From assembly GCA_964503335.1 (NCBI GenBank), contig CAZCZZ010000033.1:1-42468 (forward strand): DNA of 42,468 nt, read 5' to 3'. This document shows, in pieces, positions 1 to 7,108 of the stretch; the first letter of the stretch is position 1, and every line of letters begins with the position of its first letter. The position numbers were made by a program, and so were the translations under genes. Below the pieces are notes generated by a model that worked only from the letters and a program-made list of their open reading frames with translations, searched no databases and was not told the origin of the DNA. The DNA comes from CAZCZZ01 sp964503335. GTDB taxonomy: Bacteria; Verrucomicrobiota; Kiritimatiellia; CAIVKH01.

Positions 1-47
1 TGATCCTGCATCTCGAATAGCCGCCCGAACGACAGCGAGGGTCATGC

Positions 48-64
48 ATGCGGCTCTGCCGCAT
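48..64. terminator. Small hairpin downstream of the helicase gene
   Basis: A perfect 7-bp stem (ATGCGGC / GCCGCAT) closes a three-base loop just beyond the helicase stop codon at 85. It has no U-run on either strand, so it is a weak terminator candidate at best. I see no gene in bases 1-84. Confidence 0.25.
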
Positions 65-84
65 CCAAACGGAGCGTGGACAGG

Positions 85-1479
85 TTAGCCGCGACGGTGG
101 CCGCCGTGGCTGCTGCGCACATGGCCGCTGCCCTTGGGCGGGCCGCGGTGACCGCGCTGGCCGCCACGATGTCCGCCGCGGGGCGGGGGACGGGATTCGG
201 CGCCGGTCGCGTTCTTGGCCGACTCAGAGTGGAAAGGTTGATCGAGGATGACGGGGACTGAGGTGCGGAGCAGACGCTCGATATCTTTCAAGTACGAGCG
301 GTCTTCGTGGCTGCAGAGCGAGATGGCGTCGCCGTCAGCTCCCGCACGGGCGGTGCGGCCGATACGGTGCACGTAATTCTCCGGCTCGTTCGGCAGGTCG
401 AAGTTGATCACGTGCGAGATGCCGTCCACGTCGATGCCGCGGGCTGCGACGTCGGTGGCGACGAGGACGCGGACGCGTCCGTCGCGGAATCCGTCCAGCG
501 CGCGCTGGCGCTGGTTCTGGCTCTTGTTGCCGTGGATCGCCGAGGCGGTGATGCCGGCGGCTTCAAGCTTCTCGGCGACGCGGCCGGCGACGTGCTTCAT
601 CAGCGTGAACACGATGACCTTGTCGATCTTCGGGTCCTTGAGCAGATGGATCAGGAGGTCGAGCTTCTTCGCCTTGTCCACGAACATGACGTTCTGCTTG
701 ATGCGGTCGACGGTCGGCTTCTCCGGGGTGATGGAGATGCGAACGGGATCGCGCAGCAGGGTCTTCGCAAGCTGGATGACCTCGGGGGACAGCGTGGCGG
801 AGAAGAAGAGGGACTGGCGATGCTGGGGCAGGCCGGAGATGATCCGGCGGATATCGTTAATGAAGCCCATGTCGAGCATGCGGTCCGCTTCGTCGAGGAC
901 GAAGATCTCGATCTGGTCGAGCTTGATGAACCCTTGCTCCATCAGGTCCATGAGACGTCCAGGCGTCGCCACAACAATCTCGACGCCGCGATTCAGGGCG
1001 TCGGTCTGCGGGCGCTGGCTTACACCGCCGTAAACGGTGGTGAAGTTGAAGCCGACATGGCGGCCGTAGGTCCGGATGCTGTCGCCGATCTGGACGCAGA
1101 GCTCGCGCGTCGGCGCGAGGATGATCGCGCGCGGGCGTCCACGCGTCGGCGGTTTGCGGTTTTCGGCAAGGCGCTGGAGCATCGGGAGCGTGAAAGCCGC
1201 GGTCTTGCCGGTGCCCGTCTGGGCTGAGCCCATGAGGTCTTTGCCGGCGAGGACGTGAGGGATGGCCTGCGCCTGAATCGGGGTCGGGGTCGTGTACCCT
1301 TCCTCAGCCACGGCGCGCTGGATCGTCGGGATCAGGTCAACGAATACACCCTGCGGGACGTAGCCGGTGATGTCTCGCAGCGGAGCTGCAGGTGCTTGCG
1401 GGCGAGGATGATGCGTATGACCGTGTGGCCGGTGTGCGGGACGGGACGTATGGGAATGATGGGATCTTCTTTGCTGCAT
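85..1479 (-). CDS. DEAD-box ATP-dependent RNA helicase, RhlE-like
   Basis: Cytoplasmic ATP-dependent RNA helicase of 464 aa, likely acting in ribosome assembly or RNA turnover. All core motifs are visible: Q motif GYTTPTPIQ (about 61-69), motif I AQTGTGKT (86-93), PTREL (Ia), TPGRL (Ib), DEAD (196-199), SAT (227-229), ATDVAARGID (V) and HRIGRTARAG (VI). Motif II continues as RMLDMGF, as in RhlE. The N-terminus is His/Arg-rich and the tail (about 430-464) is Gly/Arg/His-rich, as expected of RNA-binding extensions. The frame stays open upstream to 1692, but that would run into the divergent YlbF gene. I chose the ATG at 1479, which has AGAGG about 8 nt upstream. The RhlE assignment rests on motif resemblance; another DEAD-box subfamily is possible. 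Confidence 0.93.
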   Translation of the reverse strand: MQQRRSHHSHTSRPAHRPHGHTHHPRPQAPAAPLRDITGYVPQGVFVDLIPTIQRAVAEEGYTTPTPIQAQAIPHVLAGKDLMGSAQTGTGKTAAFTLPMLQRLAENRKPPTRGRPRAIILAPTRELCVQIGDSIRTYGRHVGFNFTTVYGGVSQRPQTDALNRGVEIVVATPGRLMDLMEQGFIKLDQIEIFVLDEADRMLDMGFINDIRRIISGLPQHRQSLFFSATLSPEVIQLAKTLLRDPVRISITPEKPTVDRIKQNVMFVDKAKKLDLLIHLLKDPKIDKVIVFTLMKHVAGRVAEKLEAAGITASAIHGNKSQNQRQRALDGFRDGRVRVLVATDVAARGIDVDGISHVINFDLPNEPENYVHRIGRTARAGADGDAISLCSHEDRSYLKDIERLLRTSVPVILDQPFHSESAKNATGAESRPPPRGGHRGGQRGHRGPPKGSGHVRSSHGGHRRG

Positions 1480-1642
1480 GGAGGGAACCTCTGTCCGGAC
1501 ATTTGCGATCCCCCCTGCCGGACTGAAGGTTGAGATAGGTCGTATTGACGGGGCGCGTATGCCAAAGGGTTGGGGGGAAGTCAAGGTTGGTTGCCACTCG
1601 CTTTTGAATGTCTGCGTGCTACATTCAGCGAAAGGAGTACGT

Positions 1643-2062
1643 ATGCGCCCGTTGATTATCGCCCAGGAGAGCCCCGTCATTTCGAAGGCCAAGGAGCTCT
1701 GTCAGATCATTTTGGACCAGCCCGCCTACAAGGACATCCGCCAGACCGTCGAGGCGTTCCTTTCCAACCGCGAAGCGGTGGAACACTACCGCCGCCTGTG
1801 CGACTTGCAGGATTTGATGCGGATGAAGGAAGACCAGGGCATGCCAGTTTCCGAGGACGAGATTCAGGACTACGAGAAGCTGGAGCAGGAGTTCCTCAAC
1901 AACCCGCTGGCGCAGGGCTTCATCGAGTCGCAGAACAAGATGCACAAGATCGAAGCCACGGTCAGTGGCTATGTGCGCAAGACCTTTGAGCTTGGGCGAG
2001 TGCCCGAAGAGAGTGACTTCGAGGGTGGGGGCTGTGGACCCGGCTGCGGATGTCACGGTTAA
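1643..2062 (+). CDS. YlbF/YmcA family protein with Cys-rich C-terminus
   Basis: A 139-aa mostly helical protein of the YlbF/YmcA (RicF/RicA) family. In Bacillus these form the Y-complex with YaaT, bind [4Fe-4S] clusters and assist RNase Y-dependent mRNA maturation. The family pattern is seen in the N-terminal helices (ISKAKELCQIIL, then a helix rich in acidic and Leu residues) and in the FIESQNKM segment. The last 10 residues are CGPGCGCHG-like with three Cys and a His, which could ligate a metal or cluster. Start: ATG 1643 with AAAGGAG at 1631-1637; the longer open frame upstream lies in the divergent intergenic region. It diverges from an RNA helicase gene, so both neighbours may act on RNA. 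The role here is inferred from the family only. Confidence 0.85.
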   Translation: MRPLIIAQESPVISKAKELCQIILDQPAYKDIRQTVEAFLSNREAVEHYRRLCDLQDLMRMKEDQGMPVSEDEIQDYEKLEQEFLNNPLAQGFIESQNKMHKIEATVSGYVRKTFELGRVPEESDFEGGGCGPGCGCHG

Positions 2063-2081
2063 GTCACAAAAGGAGACAGTC

Positions 2082-2558
2082 ATGGTGCTGAATCGATGGT
2101 TGATGACGGCGTTGGTGTGCGGCGGCATTTCAATGTATGGCATTCCGGCAGGCGCGGAAGAAGCAGCGGCAACGGCCGAAGCTCCTCCGGCAGCAGCGGA
2201 AGTCGCGGCACCAGCCCCGGCAGCAACCGAGACGATCACCATTGAGCAGGCGGCTGAGCATGTCGGCGAGGTGAAGACGGTCTGCGGCGTCGTCAGCGCG
2301 ACCCGCTATCTGGACGATTCGAACAAGCGCCCGACCTTCCTGAACTTCGGCGCACCGTTCCCGAATCATTCCTTCACGGCCGTGATCATGGGCGTCAACC
2401 GCGATAAGTTCACATCGCCTCCCGAGATCACCTACAAGGGCAAGCGCGTTTGTGTAACCGGCCTGATCCGTGTATCGCACAGCAAGCCCGAGATCGAGAT
2501 CCGCGATCCGTCGGAAATCAAAGTGGACGAGACGGTTGCGCCGCCTCCGGCTGAATAG
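2082..2558 (+). CDS. Secreted OB-fold (nucleic-acid-binding-like) protein
   Basis: A 158-aa exported protein with an N-terminal signal peptide (hydrophobic TALVCGGISMYGI, cleavage near AGAEE), an Ala/Pro/Glu-rich linker (about 25-50) and one OB-fold-like domain. The domain reads as a run of beta strands: VKTVCGVVSATRY, PTFLNFG, FTAVIMG, GKRVCVTGLI, then PEIEIRDPSEI. This matches the small periplasmic OB proteins common in bacteria. The ligand is unknown; family members are annotated by fold, not activity. Start ATG 2082 has AAAAGGAG 7-14 nt upstream. It lies 19 bp after the YlbF gene, so the two are probably co-transcribed. Confidence 0.75.
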   Translation: MVLNRWLMTALVCGGISMYGIPAGAEEAAATAEAPPAAAEVAAPAPAATETITIEQAAEHVGEVKTVCGVVSATRYLDDSNKRPTFLNFGAPFPNHSFTAVIMGVNRDKFTSPPEITYKGKRVCVTGLIRVSHSKPEIEIRDPSEIKVDETVAPPPAE

Positions 2559-2591
2559 CCGCGTGGCACTGAACCTGCTGCCTTCTCCTGC

Positions 2592-5045
2592 GTGCCTACG
2601 TACGCAGGACTCGTCATAACCATCGGGTTGCTTCTCGCTGCCCCGTCCATCGCGGGTGTGCCGTCGGGTTTCATTTCCCGCGGGCCGGGTGGCGGCGGTG
2701 CGCTGTTTTCCCCGAGCTTCAGCCCACACTCCGGTGATGGGCTGTATGTGGCTTGCGACATGAGCGAGCTGTTCCATTCGACGGACGCAGGACGGTCGTG
2801 GCGGACGGTGGATTTCAGGGAAGCTCAGGGCAACCGACCCTGCCGGGTCCAGTACACCAGCAATCCGCTTGAGCTTTACACCATCGATTGCACGAGCATC
2901 GACGGCGGCGACACGCGTCGGCCCTCGCGGAGTACCGACGGTGGCTCCACATGGACGCCCCTCGCGACGGATCCCACGTCGATGGACGCCTATACCCTGT
3001 TCACCGACCCCAACAGCACCAACAGGATCCTGGTCTCGGATTACGCCACGATCTACTTCTCGACCAACGGCGGACAGTCGTTCAGTGCGAAATTCAACTC
3101 GAACGTGAACAGCGAGGGTTGCTGGATCGCCGGCGCATTCTTTGACGGCCCGAGCATTTACGCCGGCACCTCGGTCGGTCTCCTGATTTCCACGAACAAC
3201 GGTCACACCTTCATCTTCTACAGCTTGCCCGGCATCCCCACATCCCAGGAGATGGCCTCGTTCACCGGCGCAAGGGAGGGGGGCACCACCCGGCTGCTGT
3301 GCATCACCGTGACCAACAACTTCATGAGCCCCGGCATGCTGATCGAGGACACCTACTACGAATCGCCGCCGGCCTATCGTTCCATCTACAGCTTCGACCT
3401 TGGCGCCACGTCGTGGGTCGCGCGCACGACCGGCATCACGGCGGGGCATCGGCCGCTGTTCGTCGATATGGCGCACTCCAACATCTCCGTCGCGTATATC
3501 GCGGGACAGACCGCCGACGACTTTCCGGCTGTCTACAAGACAACCAACGGCGCCGTGTCGTGGCAGAGCGTGTTCAACTACTCCGGAAACCAGAACATCG
3601 GCACCGGCTGGTGCGGCACGCAGGGAGACAGGGACTATTCCTACGACGCGTATTACGTCGGCTTCGACGTGTCGGGAAACAATCCCGACAAGGCCGCAAT
3701 CACCGGCTACGGGTTCGTCCACGTCACGACGAATGGCGGCGCTTCGTGGCGCCAGGCCTACGTGTCGGCAGAAGACGAGAATCCCGCTGGTGCGAACACG
3801 CCGAAGAATAAGTCGTATCAAAGCATCGGCCTGGAGAACACAACCTGCTGGTGGCTGACGTGGGCCGACTCCAACACGATCATGGCCTGCTACTCCGACA
3901 TCCGTGGCGTGCGCAGCACGAACGCCGGCGCAAGTTGGTCGTTCAACTACAGCGGCCAGTCGTACAACTCGCTCTACTCCGCGGCGCGACACCCGAACGG
4001 CACGCTCTACGGCGCGGTGGGCAGCCAGCACGATCTCTACCAGAGCACGACGCTGCAGGACTCAAGCATCGATTCGCGCACCGGGGAGGTGCTCTTCTCG
4101 ACGAACAAGGGCCTGGCGTGGACGCGCCTGCGCAACTTCACGAACATGGTGTTTCATGTCGCACTCGATCCGAATTTCACATCGCGCCTCTACGCCGCCG
4201 TGGTGCACAGCACAAAGGGTGGCTTTTACGTGTCGAGCAACATTCACCTAGGTGCGGCATCGACATGGACTCGCCTGGCGAATCCGCCCCGCACGGAGGG
4301 ACATCCCTTCATGCTCCGCGTACTGAACGATGGCGCACTGGTGTGCACCTATTCGGGGCGTCGCACGGCGGGTGGGGTGTTCACGGCCAGCTCCGGCGTT
4401 TTCCTGAGCACCGATGGCGGCGCAAGCTGGGTCGATCGCAGCCACACGAACATGCACTACTGGACGAAGGATATCGTGATTGATCCCTTCGACCCCGGGC
4501 AGAGCAACTGGTACGTCGGTGTCTTCAGCGGGTGGGGCGGTGCGCCGAACGGCAAAGGTGGTCTGTATCGGACGACAAACCGTGGCGTGTCCTGGACCCG
4601 GATCAGCGCGCTCGATCGCGTGACGTCCTGCACATTCCACCCCGTGCGTTCGAATGAGCTCTTCATGACGACGGAGATGGACGGGTTGTGGTACTCGGAG
4701 AATCCGCGCGCGGGATCGCCGACCTTCAGCGCCGTGCTTTCATATCCGTTTCGTCAACCGGAGCGCGTGTTCTTCAACCCGTATGACAGCGAGCAGATAT
4801 GGGTGACGAGTTTCGGCCACGGCATGCGGGTAGGGCGTACGATGACGACGCAGCCGGAGTTGGACAGCATCGCGCCGATCACGTGGGCGGCCGAAGCGGG
4901 CGCGACGTATTCGCTGCACAGGAGTTTCCAATCCTTGGAAAACTTCACCTGCATCGCTTCCAACCTTTGGAACTTTTCGGGGACACTGACCGTCACGGAC
5001 AGCACGGATGCGGCGTCGGCGTTTTATCGCGTGACGAGTCCGTAG
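2592..5045 (+). CDS. Secreted Asp-box (BNR/sortilin-like) beta-propeller protein
   Basis: An 817-aa secreted protein with a short signal peptide (VITIGLLLAAPSIAG). The body carries at least nine Asp-box motifs of the form S/T-x-D/N-x-G-x-x-W/F, such as STDAGRSW, STDGGSTW, STNGGQSF, TTNGGASW, STNKGLAW, STDGGASW and TTNRGVSW. These mark successive propeller blades, as in sortilin-like or GH74-type proteins. The last 60 residues (from about ITWAAEAGATYSL to FYRVTSP) are a small beta module also found in other secreted proteins of this window. The enzymatic activity, if any, cannot be read; glycan binding or hydrolysis is plausible. The start is a GTG with no clear SD, chosen because it gives a full signal peptide. 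It is 33 bp downstream of the OB-fold gene. Confidence 0.82.
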   Translation: MPTYAGLVITIGLLLAAPSIAGVPSGFISRGPGGGGALFSPSFSPHSGDGLYVACDMSELFHSTDAGRSWRTVDFREAQGNRPCRVQYTSNPLELYTIDCTSIDGGDTRRPSRSTDGGSTWTPLATDPTSMDAYTLFTDPNSTNRILVSDYATIYFSTNGGQSFSAKFNSNVNSEGCWIAGAFFDGPSIYAGTSVGLLISTNNGHTFIFYSLPGIPTSQEMASFTGAREGGTTRLLCITVTNNFMSPGMLIEDTYYESPPAYRSIYSFDLGATSWVARTTGITAGHRPLFVDMAHSNISVAYIAGQTADDFPAVYKTTNGAVSWQSVFNYSGNQNIGTGWCGTQGDRDYSYDAYYVGFDVSGNNPDKAAITGYGFVHVTTNGGASWRQAYVSAEDENPAGANTPKNKSYQSIGLENTTCWWLTWADSNTIMACYSDIRGVRSTNAGASWSFNYSGQSYNSLYSAARHPNGTLYGAVGSQHDLYQSTTLQDSSIDSRTGEVLFSTNKGLAWTRLRNFTNMVFHVALDPNFTSRLYAAVVHSTKGGFYVSSNIHLGAASTWTRLANPPRTEGHPFMLRVLNDGALVCTYSGRRTAGGVFTASSGVFLSTDGGASWVDRSHTNMHYWTKDIVIDPFDPGQSNWYVGVFSGWGGAPNGKGGLYRTTNRGVSWTRISALDRVTSCTFHPVRSNELFMTTEMDGLWYSENPRAGSPTFSAVLSYPFRQPERVFFNPYDSEQIWVTSFGHGMRVGRTMTTQPELDSIAPITWAAEAGATYSLHRSFQSLENFTCIASNLWNFSGTLTVTDSTDAASAFYRVTSP

Positions 5046-5053
5046 AACGAATA

Positions 5054-5125
5054 CGCCTCGCGGGCGCTCCGCGCTCCATCACCTGTGCTGGTCGTGGTCG
5101 TGGAGCACCGAGCGCCTGCGAGGTG
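5054..5125. repeat. Imperfect 25-bp inverted repeat (large hairpin)
   Basis: The arms at 5054-5078 and 5101-5125 are 25 bases each and match at about 20 positions, with a 22-base loop. The element fills the gap between the propeller gene stop and the flavoprotein gene. There is no U-tract, so it is either a factor-dependent terminator or a REP-like dispersed element. Confidence 0.6.
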
Positions 5126-5164
5126 AATCGGAAAGACGCCTTCTAGCAAACGTGAGCCTTATCC

Positions 5165-5173
5165 GCTACGCTT
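5165..5173 (+). promoter_or_regulatory. Candidate -10 element for a leaderless transcript
   Basis: GCTACGCTT ends 8 bases before the ATG at 5182, and no SD is present. Nearly the same motif at the same distance precedes the ATG at 28811 and the ATG at 34213. I see no good -35 box at 17 bp. Confidence 0.35.
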
Positions 5174-5181
5174 CTGCCATC

Positions 5182-6396
5182 ATGCGCATCGTTGTAGCAG
5201 GAGGCGGAGCGGCGGGCTTTTTCGGGGCTATTGCCGCGGCGGAGAGCATCGCCGATGCGGAAGTCATCCTGCTGGAGAAGAGTCCCGAACTCCTGGCCAA
5301 GGTGACGATCTCGGGCGGCGGTCGCTGCAATGTCACGCATGCCTGTTTTGACCCGAAGGAACTTTCCACGCGCTATCCCCGGGGCGGCCGCGAATTGATC
5401 GGTCCGTTCCACCGCTGGCAGCCCCGCGACACCGTGGATTGGTTTGAATCGCGCGGCGTGAAGCTCAAGACTGAGGCGGACGGACGCATGTTTCCGACGA
5501 CCGACAAATCGACGACGATCACCGATTGTCTGCTCAAGCAGGCGCGGAATGCGGGCGTCCAGATTGTGACCGGCAAGGGACTCCTGGATGTGAACCGCAC
5601 TGAAAAGGGCTTTGTGCTGCGACTGACATCGAAGGAAACGCTGGCGTGTGATCGGCTCCTTATTGCCACCGGCGGCAACCAGGCGTCCGCTGGTCGCTCC
5701 ATCGCGGAATCGCTGGGACATACGATTGTCCCGCCTGTCCCATCGCTTTTCACCTTCAACGTCAAGGACCGGCGCATTGAAGGGTTGGCAGGGTTGTCCG
5801 TGGCGAAGGCCGAGGCTTCGGTGCCTTCGCGGAAGCTCTCGCAGCGCGGGCCCGTCCTGATCACGCATTGGGGATTCAGCGGACCAGCCATCCTCAAGTT
5901 GTCCGCATGGGGCGCCCGCGTGTTGCACGATGTCGGCTACGATTTCGAACTCGTGATCAACTGGCTGCCCGCCGTTCGCGTGGAGGAACGGCTTCGGGCT
6001 TTGAAAGTCGAGCACGCGAAACGGTGTGTCGTGGCATGGTCGCCATTCCCGGAAATCGCGACGCGCCTGTGGGCTTCCCTGATCCGCAGCGCGGGCGTTC
6101 CCGATGATCGTCAGTGGGCCACGCTCTCGCGGCTCGAATTGGACGCGATGACCAAGGCTCTGGGTGCTTGTGCGTTCCACGCGCGCGGCAAGAGCATGTT
6201 CAAGGACGAGTTTGTCACGTGTGGCGGCGTATCGCTGAAGGAAGTCGACTTCAAGACGATGCAAAGCCGCGTGTGTCCCGGTCTCTATTTCGCCGGCGAA
6301 GTCCTCGATATTGACGGCGTCACCGGCGGTTTCAACTTCCAGGCCGCGTGGACAACGGGATGGATTGCGGGTAAGTCCATGGGGCAGGAAGGGTGA
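5182..6396 (+). CDS. BaiN/YhiN-family FAD-dependent oxidoreductase
   Basis: A 404-aa flavoprotein of the HI0933/YhiN/BaiN family (NAD(P)/FAD-dependent, aminoacetone oxidase-like). The N-terminal Rossmann motif is GGGAAG (7-12), followed by the family signature SGGGRCNVTH (44-53). The second FAD-contact region near the C-terminus reads GEVLDIDGVTGGFNFQ (from about 372). It is cytoplasmic, with no signal peptide. The physiological substrate of this family is usually unknown; bile-acid chemistry for BaiN has been claimed only in gut Clostridia. The start ATG 5182 puts the dinucleotide fold at the very N-terminus as expected; the open frame begins 10 codons earlier without support. No SD is seen, and a -10-like motif lies 8 nt upstream. 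Confidence 0.9.
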   Translation: MRIVVAGGGAAGFFGAIAAAESIADAEVILLEKSPELLAKVTISGGGRCNVTHACFDPKELSTRYPRGGRELIGPFHRWQPRDTVDWFESRGVKLKTEADGRMFPTTDKSTTITDCLLKQARNAGVQIVTGKGLLDVNRTEKGFVLRLTSKETLACDRLLIATGGNQASAGRSIAESLGHTIVPPVPSLFTFNVKDRRIEGLAGLSVAKAEASVPSRKLSQRGPVLITHWGFSGPAILKLSAWGARVLHDVGYDFELVINWLPAVRVEERLRALKVEHAKRCVVAWSPFPEIATRLWASLIRSAGVPDDRQWATLSRLELDAMTKALGACAFHARGKSMFKDEFVTCGGVSLKEVDFKTMQSRVCPGLYFAGEVLDIDGVTGGFNFQAAWTTGWIAGKSMGQEG

Positions 6397-6400
6397 CAGG

Positions 6401-6476
6401 GGAGATGCGAGATTTGAGATGTGAGATTTGAAACTCGGAACTCGCAAATCGGAAATCCAAAATCGCTAATCGAAAC
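6401..6476. repeat. Low-complexity GAGATTTGA-type tract
   Basis: Degenerate tandem units such as GAGATTTGAGATGTGAGATT fill most of the gap between the flavoprotein and thioredoxin-like genes. The composition is A/G-rich on the plus strand and unlike the coding DNA on both sides. No ORF or hairpin is apparent in it. Confidence 0.6.
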
Positions 6477-6490
6477 AGGGGGGGGCGACG

Positions 6491-6985
6491 ATGAACAGAA
6501 TACTTGTGGTGGCAGTGATGCTTGCGGCTTTCGTTGCATACGGGGCGGACCAGAAGCCCGCGAAGTTTCCGGAGAACAAATGGTTCAACGGGGTGGATGG
6601 GCTTGAAGACGCCAAGCTGTTGCAGAAGGAGTTCGGGGCGGACATCTTCATCTACTTTGCGCGATACAGTCCGAACGACCAGAAGGGACTCTGCCACTGG
6701 TTCGAGAAGAGCGGGATGGGCCAGGCTGCCGTATCGAAATACCTGCGCGACTATCTCAAGGTGAAGATCGAGCTGCCGCTGAACAAGAAGGACACCGAAG
6801 CCGTCGCGTCCTTCAATGTGAACAAATGCCCTGCCATCTTCATCCTGCCCAACGGTGGCACGCGGACCCAGCGTGTGGCCGTGTTCGATTGGACCGGCAA
6901 CCAACCGAAGCCGCTGGCCCCCGATGTGATGATCGAGGCGTTTCGGGCGGTGAGCAGCGAGAAGTACAAGGTTCCGGCGGAGTAG
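6491..6985 (+). CDS. Secreted thioredoxin-fold protein lacking the CxxC pair
   Basis: A 164-aa protein with a signal peptide (ILVVAVMLAAFVAYGA) and a thioredoxin-like domain. The segment ADIFIYFARYSPNDQKGLCHW occupies the place of beta1 and the active-site loop, and NKCPAIFILPNGG contains the expected cis-Pro strand. The usual CxxC is absent, with only one Cys in the loop region, so classical disulfide exchange is unlikely. A lone-Cys redox, peroxidase-like or purely structural role is possible. The start ATG follows a G-rich stretch (6478-6486) that may serve as ribosome site. It converges on the ABC permease gene across a long AT-rich hairpin. Confidence 0.7.
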   Translation: MNRILVVAVMLAAFVAYGADQKPAKFPENKWFNGVDGLEDAKLLQKEFGADIFIYFARYSPNDQKGLCHWFEKSGMGQAAVSKYLRDYLKVKIELPLNKKDTEAVASFNVNKCPAIFILPNGGTRTQRVAVFDWTGNQPKPLAPDVMIEAFRAVSSEKYKVPAE

Positions 6986-7000
6986 GGTTCCCCTTCTTAC

Positions 7001-7095
7001 TCATAATCGTAATCATAATCTTAATCATCTTCTCATCCGGATCAGAGTCCGAATCCGATGAGCCGAAGATTATGATTAAGATTACGATTACGAAT
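7001..7095. repeat. Long AT-rich palindrome between convergent genes
   Basis: TAATCATAATCTTAATC-like sequence at 7001-7032 is mirrored by AAGATTATGATTAAGATTAC-like sequence at 7066-7095. An inner stem pairs TCATCCGGAT (7033-7042) with AATCCGATGA (7052-7061). It separates the thioredoxin-like gene from the ABC permease gene and is placed to end transcription from both sides. Confidence 0.7.
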
Positions 7096-7108
7096 GCGGC
7101 GAGATCAG

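Noticed and set aside
2130..4031. 633-codon open frame on the minus strand
   Set aside because: It lies antisense to the OB-fold and propeller genes, has Arg/Val/His-heavy composition and no recognisable motif. It is a shadow of GC-rich codon usage.
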